DNA of 64,000 nt from Luidia sarsii (taxonomy: Eukaryota; Echinodermata; Asteroidea; Paxillosida; Luidiidae). The translations under genes and the position numbers were made by a program. Below, piece by piece: positions 33,806-45,965 of this stretch. The stretch spans positions 1,045,045 to 1,109,044 of the forward strand of contig OX465103.1 of the NCBI GenBank assembly GCA_949987565.1, written 5' to 3'. How positions within the stretch are numbered: position 1 is the first letter of the stretch; each line of letters starts with the position of its first letter. Under the pieces are notes generated by a model. It had not been told where the DNA came from. It ran no database searches and was given only the letters and a program-made list of their open reading frames with translations.

Positions 33806-33892
33806 AAGGTCCCTGGTCCTGCAAGGATCATAAAGTCAAAGTTTTGCATACAGTACATTGTCAGCCATTAGTAAGCAATTTGCAACTTTTCT
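33806..33892 (+). repeat. Family A copy, diverged
   Basis: AAGGTCCCTGGTCCTGCAAG, GATCATAAAGTCAAAG, TTTTGCATACAG and CCATTAGTAAGCAATTTGC follow the family A block order with substitutions. Confidence 0.5.
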
Positions 33893-34354
33893 GTAGTGTC
33901 AATAATTCTAACTAAGTCTGGTACAGATACACATGTACATTTATATATCAACATTGTCCGAAGCAGGGGTCGAATTTCGAATTCAGGCAATTTGTTCCAT
34001 TTGCAGGAGTGGTACTGGTAGTGGTGAGCTGATGATTCACCCAGAATATTGTCGTTGGTACCGTACACGGCGGTGCGTTTGAAGTGCTCACCACTCCCCT
34101 CTCCATCCTCCATCCCAACTGTCGATAGCTGAATGTGTCACATCACGTCCAGTCGTCCACTACATGTACGTGTACAGTAGTCAGTAAGCTTGCACATGTA
34201 TGTGTACTTCACTGACACACGCAGCCCTAAGCTGTCTGGCATAGTGTCAGTGCCTGAAGCCTTTTCTAGCCTCGGTAAATGCTGGTCACAGCAACAGTGT
34301 AAGCCTCAAATTTGTAATTTATAAGATCCCTCAACTCCCCTCAAGATGTGAGAG

Positions 34355-34430
34355 AGAGAGAGACAGAGACAGAGACTAAGAGAGAGAGAGAGGGGGGAGA
34401 GACAGAGAGAGAGAGAGACAGAGAGAGATT
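34355..34430. repeat. Short GAGA/GACAGA tract
   Basis: About 75 bp of purine-rich simple sequence. Confidence 0.85.
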
Positions 34431-34891
34431 GCAAATAAGGTTGAAATAATTATGTACATGTGCCCGGTGGTGTGTGTGTGTGTGTCTGCCTTTGTTTTAA
34501 ATTTAGATGAGAAAAAGTGGGGTCACTACACAGTCACGTTTTGTGCAATATATTATCATGTGATGTGCATGTATTCTACTGGTCTGAGATGTCTGTAAGC
34601 CTGTGTGCTGGAACACTGAACGTCCCGGGCACTGACGTTCGCAGACGTCATTAATATTGGATTCTCAATTTCTCCTCTGCACGAGCAAATATAGAAGCCC
34701 CCCCCTAGCCGCCCAGTGCCCTGTCACCCCCCTTCCCCACTCCCCCCTCCCCCACACCCCTCTTGGTTCCTGGGTTGAGCCCGGGGCTGCATTGGCCAAC
34801 ACTCAGACAGAAAGCTAATATCTGTACCCAAATTGCTCACAGACCCGGAGACTGAGGAGGGACCAGTCACGCAATCTGCTCAGAAATTCTC

Positions 34892-35254
34892 CATCTCCCT
34901 CCCTCCCTCCCTCCCTCCCCCTCCCTCTCTACCTCCCTCCTTCCCTCCCTCCCTCTCTCCCTCCCTACCTCCCTCCCTCCCTCCCTCCCTCCCTACCTCC
35001 CTCCCTACCTCCCTACCTCCCTCCCTCTCTCCCTCCCCTCCCTCCCTACCTCCCCTCCCTACCTCTCTCCCTCCCCTTCCTCCCTCTCTCCCTCCCTCCC
35101 TCCCCACCTCTCTCCCTCCCCTCCCTCCCCTCCCTCCCCTCCCTACCTCCCTCCCTCCCTACCTCCCTCCCTTCCTACCTCCCTCCCTCCCTCTCTCCCT
35201 CCCTCCCTTCCTCTCTCCCTCCCTCCCCTCCCTCCCTCCCCACCTCCCTCCACC
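34892..35254. repeat. (CCCT)n-rich polypyrimidine tract (~360 bp)
   Basis: CCTCCCTCCCTACCTCCCTC and similar. Creates PPSLPPSLPP/GREGGREGG frames on both strands, rejected as genes. Confidence 0.9.
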
Positions 35255-35695
35255 ACCTTCACTGTCAGCAACAACCCTTGAGACCTCAGTCCATACTTGT
35301 TCCATGCTACATGTTGGTATTTGGGCCCCTTGTATAAGAAAGGCCTCCCCTGTGGGATTCCCTCTCTTCCTCCTTTCATCCAAACCATTGGAGATGTGTG
35401 CCACGGAAGCTAGTCTCTCTCTCTATAGATGCAGACTTTTTTGCCGATTTCTTCAATCTGGCCAATTTGAATTCATCGTTTGGGCGGAAGAAAGTCCCAA
35501 ATGGTCTAATTTATTCATGATCGTCATTTGAATGATGCTGCGCTGTAACACACCATCATAGTAATCAGGCCCTTCTCAATTATTGAATTTGTTTCAGTGT
35601 AGAGTGTGGACATATCGGATGAATCATTTTTTGGTCTTGTTTTGTACTTTCTGCCGAGATCTTAAGCAGGGAGAGTTTGTGGTATTTGCATCTTC

Positions 35696-36075
35696 TCTCT
35701 CTATGTTCTGCCTCTCTCTTCTCCCCCTGTTTCTCTCTCTCTCTCCCATATGTCCCTCTCTTCAGCACCATCTTTCTGTCAATCTCTCTCTCTCCCTCTC
35801 TGTTTCTCAATCTCTCCCTCTCTCTTTCTCAATCTCTCCCTCTCTCTCTCTCCATCTCTCTCTCCATCTCTCTCTCTCTGTCTTTCTCCATCTCTCCCCC
35901 CTCTCTCTCTCTCTTTCTTCATCTCTCTCTCTCTCTTTCTTCATCTCTCTCTTTACCCCTCGCTTCTCTCTCCCTTCCTTCTCTCTTCCTCTCTCTTTCC
36001 CCCTGACTCCTCCCCCTCCCTCCCCTCTCTCTTCTCCCCTCCCCCTCTGCCTCCTCTCCCTTCCATCTCTCTCCA
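35696..36075. repeat. Polypyrimidine CTCTCT tract (~380 bp)
   Basis: TCTCTCTCCATCTCTC-type simple sequence with scattered AAT interruptions. Separated from the CCCT tract by ~440 bp of unique sequence. Confidence 0.9.
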
Positions 36076-36079
36076 GTCC

Positions 36080-37205
36080 TGTCAGGCATGCATTGAGTAA
36101 GACTCCCCCCATGTACACCACCACTACTCACCATGCACAGTCCTTATACACACATCTCGGGGCGAGTCCACACTCTCTCATTGTCCAATAGCGAGGGCCC
36201 GAATAGACCAGTGAGGGAGTCCATTCATTGCGTGCAGGCATGTGGACACTGCTTATTACCTCCGAGTATTTGGCCTCCAATCTGCCTCTCCCTCGATACC
36301 TTCCCCAACTCCCAGACAGCGTGAGGGGGAGGGGGGCAGCATCCTAATAGTTTGATTCCTAGTCCAAATATGCCTAGCGTCAGAAGGGAGGACGACTGTT
36401 TGTGTGAGTGTGTAAGAAAAACAAGCGGGTTCTCTGTCAGAGACGCTATGCTCGACGCTATGCTTGAGATTTATGGATCACTCCTTTCTGCCGGATCTGC
36501 AAAGGACAGCCATGCTAATTTTCTCTTTCTCATCCAATAGTTGCAACTGATATATTTGTTTATTTGTTGCAAGGGCTCCATAGTTTTGCTTTCTGTATTT
36601 TTTCTCATTTTCTTTGGTGTTTCTGTTGAAGTATTATCAATCTGTGATTATCTCAATTTTAGCCTAAAGTTCTTACAGGCAGAACCAATCTCAAAAGCAA
36701 TAATTGAACAAGTTCTAGAAATGCACCGACAACAACCTCTACTCTTATAGATTTCTGAGGATCGGTATTTTCTACCTACCTGTCTTGAAGACATTCCTTG
36801 TTTTTGTTATGCTTGGAGCAGTCAAACTCAATCAAATAAAACAACTCCTGGAAATATTTGCGCCACTATTTTTTCCCCCATTTTGTTTACTGTCACACTG
36901 ACATTACATTTTGTTTATGGGAGAATTGGCTGAGAATACCACCTGTCCTTTCTAACCAAACAAATTTGTTGTCCCTGTAGAAAGTCTGAAAGGTACATGT
37001 AAGGCAGTTGGATAGGAAAAATGGCCTTGGTGCTAACTTTATTTGTGCCTGGTGCCTTGTTGTCTAAGGGTGTGTGTGTGGTTTTTTTCGGGCGGCTGTA
37101 ATTTATGACAGTTTGAAGCCAGAAAGGGATATATTTACACGGAAGAATGTTTCCCCAACATGACAGGGTTGTTGTGGGTCCTGTCAAGGAGGGTCACATA
37201 CTGCA
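36080..37205. other. Unique intronic sequence, nothing recognised
   Basis: 36130-36560 is balanced unique sequence that could be conserved; 36560-37200 is AT-rich. No exon or array supported. Confidence 0.35.
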
Positions 37206-37210
37206 GCTGT

Positions 37211-37425
37211 CCACCATTCCTATTTTGAAGCAATTATTCCTCTGGTTTTTTTTTTTTTTGGGGGGGGGGGTAAAAATGTATCACTTTGTACAAGCTCTTG
37301 ACAATGTCAGATTCTGATTTTTGGATTGGGAATACCATGGGAATACACACGTATTCCTATGTAGTTTGCTCTGTGATTCTTTTTAGCAGAAGTATTCCTA
37401 ATTTCCTTTAAGATAGGTTGGTAGC
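37211..37425 (+). repeat. Interspersed repeat family D copy 1
   Basis: Shares CCATTCCTATTTT, ACAAGCTCTT, AGATTCTGATTTTTGG, GTATTCCTATGTAGTTTGC, TCTGTGATT and AGTATTCCTAATTT in order with 48756-49075. A T/G homopolymer pair (37243-37270) sits inside it. Origin unknown. Confidence 0.65.
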
Positions 37426-37429
37426 TATG

Positions 37430-38905
37430 TGCTCATATGTGTAAATATATTGGCCAATGGTCTTCCCAGCCTTTGCATTGTAGCTAAGCAACAAGCTCTG
37501 TGCAGAGAAGCTGTGAGGTTCAATTCAGCCGGCCCCAGTCTCAAAATCTGTAATAGTCCGAAAGAAATTAGAAATGACTCAGAATGAGCACGTTATGTTG
37601 CAGCGTTCTTTTTTCCCTCGTGGCTTAACGAGTTGCAGCTTGACTGATCAGCATTATGACCCAAGCATGACAATCAACAAATTTCATTTGTGTGAATTCT
37701 GTCTGGATTTATGTATTTGAGTCTTTGAGAGTATTTTATTCTATTGAGTTTTCTCCACTTTCCTTGTACATGTGTGACAACAGTCCTAGCACCTCCGTAC
37801 TTTGGAATAGTGTCATAAATAGAAAGTACACTGTACGTGAATACCTGAGAGTTCCATTGTCCCTGGATCAGCTTGCAACAGTTAAGCCCTTGGGTCTGTA
37901 TTTCTTTTTTTTTTTTACAAATATTTGTGCTGGATTGGAGATGCACCTGCCACCTGCCAAGCATTGCCATGGATATTAGGTCCCGCTTTTAAGCTGAACA
38001 AATGATTCTAGCCCTTCTTCCAGTTCTCTCATATTTCTTCCAAATTTAGCAATTTTTTTCCCCCCCCATCCATTCTTCCGCTCGTACTTTTAATAAGCCA
38101 AATCCCGTGTGATCTCACCCCCGGATTTACAATATTGGATTCTGCCTGGCATTATAGGACTAGTGCACCAACAGTGTGTCAACAATTCATCGTCATGGAT
38201 CTGTAACACACCGCTGCAGAATGCAGTAATTAAATTGGGTGGTGGGGAGGGTGTACAGTACATGTACAAGGGGAGTTTAAGGGAAGGGGGAAAAAAAGAA
38301 GTTCAGCATTATTGCCGTTGCGGCATGAACAGAGTGCTCCGCTACATGCATCGAGTACTGATCCGACAAGTACATGGACCTCTTGAAGTGTTAAAACTGG
38401 TGTTGCTCATTTGTGTCTGGCCGCTGTTAGATTTGTAGGCACTGCATAGACGATGTAACTTTGTATTCAGCGTGGACAAGTGCAAGGGAGGTGCTTCTGC
38501 GTGCGGCGATCTGGACGTGCGTGCATTAGAAAACTCTCTGGCTCGCAACTGTGACTCACGTGGTAACTGCACGGCGGAGGGCAGCCGAGTAGAAAACGGA
38601 CAATTGCCACGGCGACACTTGACAATAATATGGGAAGATAAGCACCTGTCCGTAGGGGGCTCTCGCCTCCTTCAAAACTGTTAGTCTTCGGGAAGAGAGA
38701 CGGAGAGAAGAAGAAAATGGGCTCCAGAGGCCAATTCCATGAGTCACACAAACATTGTATTTGATTGTGCTTTTAGTACTGAGACAGGAACATTTTTCCA
38801 AAGCTGCGTGGTGATTATAAAGCGCCGGTGCCTGTTGTTAATGGTGTACTCCATTCCACTACATCAAGCAAAGACAATTGTCATTTTAAAAAAAGTACAT
38901 GACTA
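37430..38905. other. Unique intronic sequence, nothing recognised
   Basis: Open frame at 38472-38684 (70 codons) and others lack domains and good start context. No array. Confidence 0.35.
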
Positions 38906-38907
38906 CA

Positions 38908-38940
38908 TGTGCCTTTGAGAAAGGTCCTGCTGGGAGGCTA
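38908..38940 (+). repeat. Family A hairpin block adjoining a TIR element
   Basis: GTGCCTTTGAGAAAGGTCC, TGCTGGGAGGC, immediately followed by the CACTGGAC-type element at 38941. The element appears to have inserted into or next to a family A copy. Confidence 0.6.
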
Positions 38941-39293
38941 AAGCCGTGTTCGCACTGGATTTCTTTTTTTTTTACCGAGACCGTGGGTAACATTCCAATG
39001 GGTCAATTTTATCGGTCCCTGAACTTAGATAATTAACGTGGGTAGATAATCACAACGATGGGTAAAATTTCACCCACTGACTAAATACAAACGCATGAGA
39101 CGTTGCGTCTGCACTGGACTTTCGACTCGGTTAAACTGACCTGGTCAATTTAACCGTGCAGAAGTCAGTCGTTAACTCGCCCATTCGAGACGGGGAAGTT
39201 ACCTGGGAGGAAAACTTCCTGGGCTGTCCGCACTGGACAGTTACCCATTTGTTCGGTGAGTTTCCCCCAAAAAAGTCCAGTGCGTAAAGGCCT
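38941..39293. mobile_element. CACTGGAC-type inverted-repeat element, copy 2 (short)
   Basis: The left end AAGCCGTGTTCGCACTGGAT and the right end (as complement) GGCCTTTACGCACTGGAC form imperfect terminal inverted repeats. Internal TCTGCACTGGACTTTCGAC and CGGTTAAACTGACCTGG parallel copies 1 and 3. No coding capacity. Confidence 0.6.
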
Positions 39294-39361
39294 ACAGGGC
39301 GTAGGATCCAAACATATACCCCCCCTCCCGGTATGTATAGGGCTATAGGCCTAGCCCTCTC

Positions 39362-39420
39362 AATTTCTGCAATTTGCATTTTGGTCATCTCAGTCAGTAA
39401 GCTGTTGGCAACATTTTATC
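39362..39420 (+). repeat. Family A tail block
   Basis: TTGCATTTTGGTCATCTCAG, TCAGTAAGCTGTTGGC, AACATTTTATC. Tail half only; it lies just beyond the TIR element at 38941-39293. Together with the hairpin half at 38908 this suggests one family A copy split by that insertion. Confidence 0.6.
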
Positions 39421-39549
39421 GTTAGCGTTGATTCTTTATACGTTGTCGCATATTTTCCAAGAATGTGTTCATCTTTACATGAGCCCACTTGTAGGCAGAC
39501 TCTGGGTGGAATACATGTACATGCATGTACATGTACGTGACCGGGATGC

Positions 39550-39660
39550 ACTCAAGGTTAAGGGCTGAGACAGGGAGGAACTGGAGATAGGAACTGACCT
39601 TCCTCTTACGAAGGACACATTCAAAAGCGGGTGAGAAACATGATCAAGGAAGGGAATTCT
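39550..39660 (-). mobile_element. Non-LTR retrotransposon 3' fragment (LINE end, copy 3)
   Basis: The minus strand reads GAATTCCCTTCCTTGATCATG and, later, GTCAGTTCCTATCTCCAG and AGCCCTTAACCTTGAG, matching 18895-19025. Only the last part of the RT frame and the 3' end remain. Confidence 0.65.
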
Positions 39661-39669
39661 GTCCAAGAT

Positions 39670-41235
39670 TTGTACTTGGCCCTCGTAAAGGACTGGCCCT
39701 GGTTGAAGGGAGTGGCCGCTGCCTAGCAACCGAGCAGATGGGATGGACTTAGGCTCCGGATACTTTCCTAGGCGGCATTCCATGACTCATACAAATCTGT
39801 TGAAGATTCGTCCGCTCCGAAAGACAGAGAGGCGAAGGCCATCTGGTGAATCAGAGTGCTGCTGCCGTAGCGCGAACCGTGTTCATGTGTACACCGCCAC
39901 CGCACCTTACAGCAATATACCGGGCCCCTCTTTATTTTTTTCAGGCTAAGTGCCCACCTTCTCCCCCCCCCCTCCCTATTTCCGATTCATTCCGTGCCGT
40001 AAAAAAAAAAATATTGATTGCGTTGCCAAAGTCGGTCAACATGTCGCCAGTCCGTTGGTATCTGACGTGAAGTCTGCCAAATGATGCGTTCAGCTCGGCG
40101 CCATCCGTCAATTAAGCAGTTCCCAACCATCGGTTCATTCCGGACCAAGGGAGCCATGTTTCATGTGGGTTTTGGGTGCGTTTTTTTCTCAGTTTTTTTT
40201 GGGGGGTCGTCTTCTTCTTCCTCGTCACTGTCGTCTTCTGTTGCTTTTCTCTCATTGGTGGTGAGGTGGATGGGGAGAAGGGAAGCCTTGGTGATCAGAC
40301 CTCATGAGTAGGCTGCCTCCCTTTCTTCGCTGGAGGTCTGCATGAATGCACACGGCGGGACCGCTACTGCAAGCAGCACGGGCGATTACATGGGTAATCT
40401 CGTTTTATGCCCAGTGAACATGAAGATGCGGCCCCCTCTCCTCTCTCCCGCCTTCCCTTTACCTAGTGTCTGATTCTGTGCTGGGGCCACTGATGCCGCA
40501 AGTTGCCCAACATGCGACCAGAACCGTCGTGTCGCTATCAGGCCGGATTACGTCCCACTGGCTGTTCATTTGTTGGGCCGACCGTCTGTCGCATTCTCTT
40601 AAGCTCAGCTGTGCTTGCCCACCTCCAAGCCCCTTTCAATAACCCCTTTCACCCCCGCCTCCTCCCCTGCCTCGCACATCAGCTCACTAGCACCTCCTAA
40701 GATCCTTAGAAAATCGGGACTGATCCACGGAACACCCTGTCCTTGAGGGGTGAGAAGGGTGTTTGTCATGGAGGAGGGTGGAGCTCACTGAGAAACAAAT
40801 CTCTGCTAAGCCCTTTCAGGATTTTTTTGGGTGGTAGACACTAGACAGGGATCTAGGCATGTTTAGGGTCTGTATTGAGCAACAATCAGCCAACCAATGT
40901 GAATGTGTTACCCAACAAGCCCATAGCCCACTGAATCTTCACATGTACAAGTGCCCTGTGTCTGTGACAAGCACTTAAACTTAAAGGGGAATGCAACCCC
41001 AAAAATATCAAGTTTGCTAATCTGATTGGGTGTTAAAAACAACCTACAATTATGAGCCACTCACGCACGAATTTCATACAGAGAGAACATTCATGGAATT
41101 GTGGAGCCTCCAGTGGTCGAATTTGCGTTCCTGTACGTGTACGTCGCCATCTTTTCAAAGGTGCCACTGCTGATGTCTTTTCCCAACTGGCCTGCATTTT
41201 ACAGTGGGTAGCTCGTCGCTCTGATCTCGAAGGCC
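39670..41235. other. Unique intronic sequence, nothing recognised
   Basis: Includes a TCTTCTTCTTCC run (40208-40220) and a T/G run (40182-40206). Short open frames have no domains. Confidence 0.35.
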
Positions 41236-41237
41236 GG

Positions 41238-41292
41238 ATGTTTCGATGCAAGTATGGGACCTTTCTCAAAGGCATGCTGATTCTAGACAGAT
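41238..41292 (-). repeat. Family A copy, partial
   Basis: The minus strand reads ATGCCTTTGAGAAAGGTCCC, ATACTTGCATCGAAACATCC. The second hairpin loop is altered. Confidence 0.55.
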
Positions 41293-41334
41293 GGTAAAAA
41301 GTGGCCACGTTATTTTCACAGGCTTAATTCAGAC

Positions 41335-41512
41335 GGAGAGAGTTGTGCCCACGGTGAATGCCAAAGTTTGTCACATTCTGTGCCGTTTTCAGGGGTTTGA
41401 ATTAATGTTGCTTCAAACACTTGTAAGCGAAACTTGCAGGGCTGAGCTACAGTACTGTAGGCTAGATCCGGGTTGGTTTCAACATGGATTGAAAAGGGGA
41501 TGGTGTGATTAG
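41335..41512 (+). repeat. Interspersed repeat family E copy 1
   Basis: Shares GATCCGGGTTGGTTTCAACA, TGGATTGAAAAGGGGATGG with 42195-42242, plus looser similarity upstream (GTTTGAA, TTCACAC/CACATTC words). A low-copy repeat of unknown type. Confidence 0.4.
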
Positions 41513-41934
41513 GCCTATACAAGGCTATAGTCATCACTGTCATTGCACTGTGAATGATGCTGTACACAAATCGTGTAGAGTGTCTGGTGCTCCCCCAGAT
41601 GAGGAGTCTTGCTCCTGTCCCCCTGGGTGTCTCTCATGTTAGCGTTGACTCATTCAGATTACACAGCTAGGCTCAGTATTAGGCCAGCAGTACAGTCCAG
41701 TATACTGTGAAGACATGGATGGACCCTCTACCCATGCAGGGTTGATCAGTCTGCCATGAACTAAGATGAAATCGCAAAGCAGAGATTTGGACATTCTTTG
41801 AGCAGATATTCCCAGAGCCATCAAAGGAAGACTGCATGGTATATTGTACATGTACATGTACAGTCTCTAACCATGTGTCACACAGGGTTCGTTATTCCAT
41901 GCCCAAATTTTTTTGGTGTTTTAATTTCAGCTCT

Positions 41935-42245
41935 ACCTCCTTTCCGGTTACAAACCCTTGAGAGGTAAAAACTCTTCACATTTGAAAAATTTCAAAACCC
42001 AGAGTCAAACCGGGTAGAACGACCTAACTGGATCAAAATCAACCTTGTTAGTGACCAGAGTTGGAAAATCTCAATCCGGTTCGAAACTGCAATAGGCGAG
42101 TTGAACGTTACACGGTTTATGTACAAAAAATGTATTTGCCGTTTCACACAGAGTCACTCCGACCCGGTTTGAAAACTTGCTGGGCTGAACAGGGGCAGAT
42201 CATGTTTTGGTTTCAACATGGCTCGACAAGGAGATAGCGGGAAAA
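41935..42245 (+). repeat. Interspersed repeat family E copy 2
   Basis: Ends GGTTTCAACATGGCTCGAC like copy 1, with CCGGTT / AACCGG words in both orientations (41954, 42009, 42096, 42172) indicating an inverted-repeat-rich element. Confidence 0.35.
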
Positions 42246-42249
42246 AGGT

Positions 42250-44150
42250 CTCCAATGGTCTTAGCTCATTGATGTATTGAACATGTGTAAACTGACACGC
42301 ATACGCAATTAGTTCTGTCTGAAGGGACGCATCGGAGCGTGCTCAGAAATGCGCAGAAACGCAGCGAGGCCTGCCGCTTCATCATAAGCCCTGTCACAAA
42401 TGATGAAGAACTTGCGTCCTCAACGAGGCACGAGCCCGCGTCTCAAGCGACTTCCTAATGACACCGCCTCTTGTCATTCCACTCTGTCTCTCCTGTGATG
42501 ACAGAGCGCTCACTGGCAGGGGTTGGGGTTGGGAACGGACTCTATGGATGGGAAAGATACCCCAAGCTGGCCCCCAACACACAGATTGCTCTTCGTGGCG
42601 GGGGTGTTAGCTCGGTGTAATGAAGCTATTCATCACTGCTGTCAGCTGCATCCTTGATGGTGTTGTGGTGGTGTAATGGAACCATTTGTCAAGGGGTTGT
42701 TGGGGGGGGGATACATGTACATGGTACTTGTTTATGCGCTAAGGTGGTAGCTCTTGTTGGGCATCAGTCATGCTTAGCTTGACTAAAAAGAAAAACACAC
42801 AGTGGGATGCATTCCTTTATACAGCATTCTTATGAAACTTTGAAAGGGAAAACAACTGGTTATCTAGCACACACACAAAAAAGGCTTTAAAAAGAGGAAA
42901 CGGACCAATTCCCAAATGACCGACGCTGAATGACTGTGGTGCAAAATAGCCAGACCAGAAGTTTTGTCCCCTTAAGGCCGCTTCTCAGAAAGGCAGGGAA
43001 GGTGGCTGAGAGTGAGGTGACCAGGGAATTGACCACCTTTACGTTCTGGAATTTATTTCTGAACACTTTTTTTTATGGGGGGGGGGGGCACTCTCCTAGT
43101 CTGGACAATACGATTGAGGAAAAGCACAATTAACCTGCCAGGGTTTCACATTACGGCTCCTCTATTGTGCCAGCTGAGTAGTTCTAAATTGCGCTGCCCC
43201 GGCATTATGGAAACATTTTCAGAAGGATTTCCTGAATGAGTTCCTGAGTGACACCGCATTCCTCTCTTGCCCGTCTGGCCCTTTCTTTCAGTCAATGGGC
43301 TCTGGCCGACTGTACTCCTGCTCATGTATAGCACGTGTGTGCGATATGTCATCGTGTGCGACACATTGTGCTTGCCATGTACAGCATGATAGGTTTATGC
43401 ATGCTTGGCTGGGTGGTATACATGAATAGCATGCTTGTAAAATAAAGATTGGACAGGTACAATGAAAACAATGATCGGCATTATTTTAGCGGATTGGTTG
43501 AAAGTAAGTATGTCCGTATAACAGTGAGAAACAACTTAAGGCCAAGTTAAAAAAAAAAAAATACTAAGTTTCTCATCCCCACCCTCGTCATTTTGTTGCC
43601 ACTGTATCAAAAATAAGTGCTTTTTTTCTATCATATGATTTAAAGATTTCGATTGATTTTCGCTGTTTCCAGCCGTTTAACTTCGCACATGCACAGCCAA
43701 CATATTGTAGCGTACTTAAAAATGACTGGAAATTAGACTACTTTAGGGACAAAAATAATAAAAATAAATTTAAAAAGTGCCCGCATCCTCCTTTTTTCAA
43801 AAAGTTAGGCTGAGAAACTAATATTTTTGTTTACTTGGCCTAACACAGCATCTCTGGGATTCTGGCACCAAAATCAGAGACAATCTGAAGATGATGGCAT
43901 TCCCGTTACGAGTGGAAAAGCCAAATGCCAAACCCAATCAGCACAGGACTTACAGAAACACTGGCTCACTGAGGTGATTAATGAAAGCTTGAAAGGAAGC
44001 ATCCTTGTATGGGTTGTGGTGGGTCTGTATTTGCAACTGCCAAGTGCATAGACTGGTGTAGTCTGCTGACTTCCTTACATTAGACATGTAGGGTACCAGC
44101 ACCTATCTAGAGTCTAGACAAGAGCTTGTATCTACTGTCAATGACCCCCC
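42250..44150. other. Unique intronic sequence, nothing recognised
   Basis: Ordinary composition with short homopolymers (43071-43088 T/G, 43547-43561 A). Open frames lack domains. Confidence 0.35.
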
Positions 44151-44264
44151 TCCCCCCCTCCCCCCTTCAGATTCGGATCGGCGACGGACAGAAAGCATTC
44201 ACTTCAGACTATCCCCTCTCTCCTCCCTTTCCCTCTCTATCCCCCCACCCCTTCCCGGCTCTCT

Positions 44265-44445
44265 TTTTTCCAGGTTAATGAAGTTTCGCTGACAGTATCG
44301 CATGCACCCTCCGGCTATCATTTCACCACCCTTAATTATGACATCATTATCCTCTCTCTGAGCTGCAATCCTTGCATTACGGACTAGAAAATGAATACAA
44401 TTCTCCCCTAATGAACCATCAAATTAAGGGCCTGGCTAATCCTCA
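44265..44445. promoter_or_regulatory. Candidate conserved non-coding block
   Basis: TAAT-rich unique island: CCCTTAATTATGACATCATT (44329-44348), CCCTAATGAACCATC and CAAATTAAGGG (44406-44430). ATF/CRE-like TGACATCA is also present. Function inferred only. Confidence 0.3.
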
Positions 44446-44597
44446 GGGGTCAGTCTCAGCTCAAGTAGTCCCTTTTCTCAGAAATCAGATTCCACATAAG
44501 AGGAATCGTTTTCACCTCGGTAGTCGCTAGGGCTGACCAGCCCGGCTGAATTCTCATCTAAAGAGGATTTTTTTTTTAATCTTGGATTTTTTTGTTG

Positions 44598-44743
44598 CTT
44601 TTATTATTAAGGTGATATACAAAAATGTTGCAAACTGCTTACTGACTAAAATTACCAAAAAGTAAATCTAAAATTTAGTGGGCCTGACGTTTCGATCCTA
44701 GCAGGACCTTTCTCAAAGGCCTTTCTCAAGGCCTTTTATTATT
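44598..44743 (-). mobile_element. Family A copy with 11-bp target-site duplication
   Basis: The element 44609-44732 is flanked by CTTTTATTATT at 44598-44608 and 44733-44743. It starts AAGGTGATATAC on the plus strand and ends after CAAAGGCCTTTCTCAAGGC. The same AGGTGATATAC terminus occurs at 45980, so this end is fixed and the other end varies. That is the pattern of target-primed retrotransposition with 5' truncation, the element reading 5' to 3' on the minus strand. Confidence 0.8.
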
Positions 44744-45527
44744 GTTAGTTTATTACTTTGTTTAATTGGGTGTTTCTAATCGGATTTGGCCATGCACACT
44801 GCACTGCTCGATTGTGCCATTTTGTGGTTGAAAGGTTGAAAGCTTTGGCCTGTGAGGGCGAGTGTTGTGACCCCAGTCTGAACTTGATTAGTCAGCCTTG
44901 TATTCGCTCTTTGAGCACACCAAAATTGAAACCCAAAATCAAAAAAAAAAAAAGTCAAATAATAATTCTCAAGGCAAAACAAAATGTGCATCAAAGTTGG
45001 AAACTTTATGCACGAACTGCATTATAAACAAAGACATACCTCTAGCCTGAAGGATTCAACATTTTGTCCAACAGTTTCAAAATCTCCAGCTGATTTGGCC
45101 TGTCAATCAGCCATTTTCCAACCAAAGTCATCCCTTTTACTGTTGTTTGTCTTGTTTTGGGGATTTTTTTACCTTACTCATGAAAAGGATCGAAATAAAA
45201 GACCTTAGGTCTCCAGACTTTTGATTCCTCAATTAGATTTCCTTTAGAAAGCAGAGATCAATGGGAGTTTGCATTCATTGCAGATTCCTGTTTCTATATA
45301 TTATCCGCTGTGCTTTTTGGGGGTCTGGTTTGGTTTGCCCGACAATGGCAGACATTCCAACCGCATGAGAGATGCCGTTTATGGTCCTGGGGAACTTTTG
45401 TCTGGCAGCCAACTGAAGCCATTCCTCAACAACAAAGGCATCCCTGGTCACCAGCACAGCAGCCCCAACAACCATTGAGCCAGCCCAAGGTTAGGACTGC
45501 AGAGCATAGGAACCTGAGTTGGATACG

Positions 45528-45660
45528 AATTGAAGGTTTGCATGGTGGAAATACTGAGTGGAAGGTTTGCGGTGACACCATGTAGCACTTCTCTCAAGGA
45601 ATTTGTCACTGAAATGAGCCAGTAACTCAACGTTTCAGGTAGTGTGTACTCTGCCCGTCG
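45528..45660 (+). repeat. Family C copy (near full length)
   Basis: GGTTTGCATGGTGGAAATAC, TGAGTGGAAGGTTTGCGGTG, ACACCATGTAG, ... CTCAACGTTTCAGGTAGTG, TGTACTCTGCCC. Same block order as the reverse copy at 7951-8095. Confidence 0.65.
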
Positions 45661-45837
45661 TCAGGATACTACTGGATTCTATCATCGGTGATTTTAATGC
45701 ATGATGAAAGCGCTGGGGCGTAGAGAATCTTTCCCGGCCAGTGATCGGCAGCTGGATCGACTCTGAGAATTTCACATCTGCAAATCTAAAGAAAAAAAGT
45801 CAGCGGACCTAAGCTGAGGTACTAATCATAATGTGTA

Positions 45838-45952
45838 GCAGGACCTTTCTCACTTGCACAAGAGGGTCTTGCTACGATTCTAAAGTCAGATGCTGTTGAA
45901 TTTTGGGTTTCTTCTGCTCAGTTTTGTCAGTGAGCAACTCGTAATTTTATAC
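45838..45952 (-). repeat. Family A copy, rearranged
   Basis: GCAGGACCTTTCTCACTTGC, then GTCTTGCTACGATTCTAAAG, TCAGATGC and TTTTGTCAGTGAGCAACTC. Blocks are partly duplicated or rearranged. Lies just upstream of the palindromic copy at 45980. Confidence 0.45.
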
Positions 45953-45965
45953 GGTACTTTTCGCT

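Noticed and set aside
37478..37535. tRNA-like TAGCTAAGCAACAAG ... GAGGTTCAATTCAGCC
   Set aside because: Neither Pol III box matches well and no cloverleaf forms.
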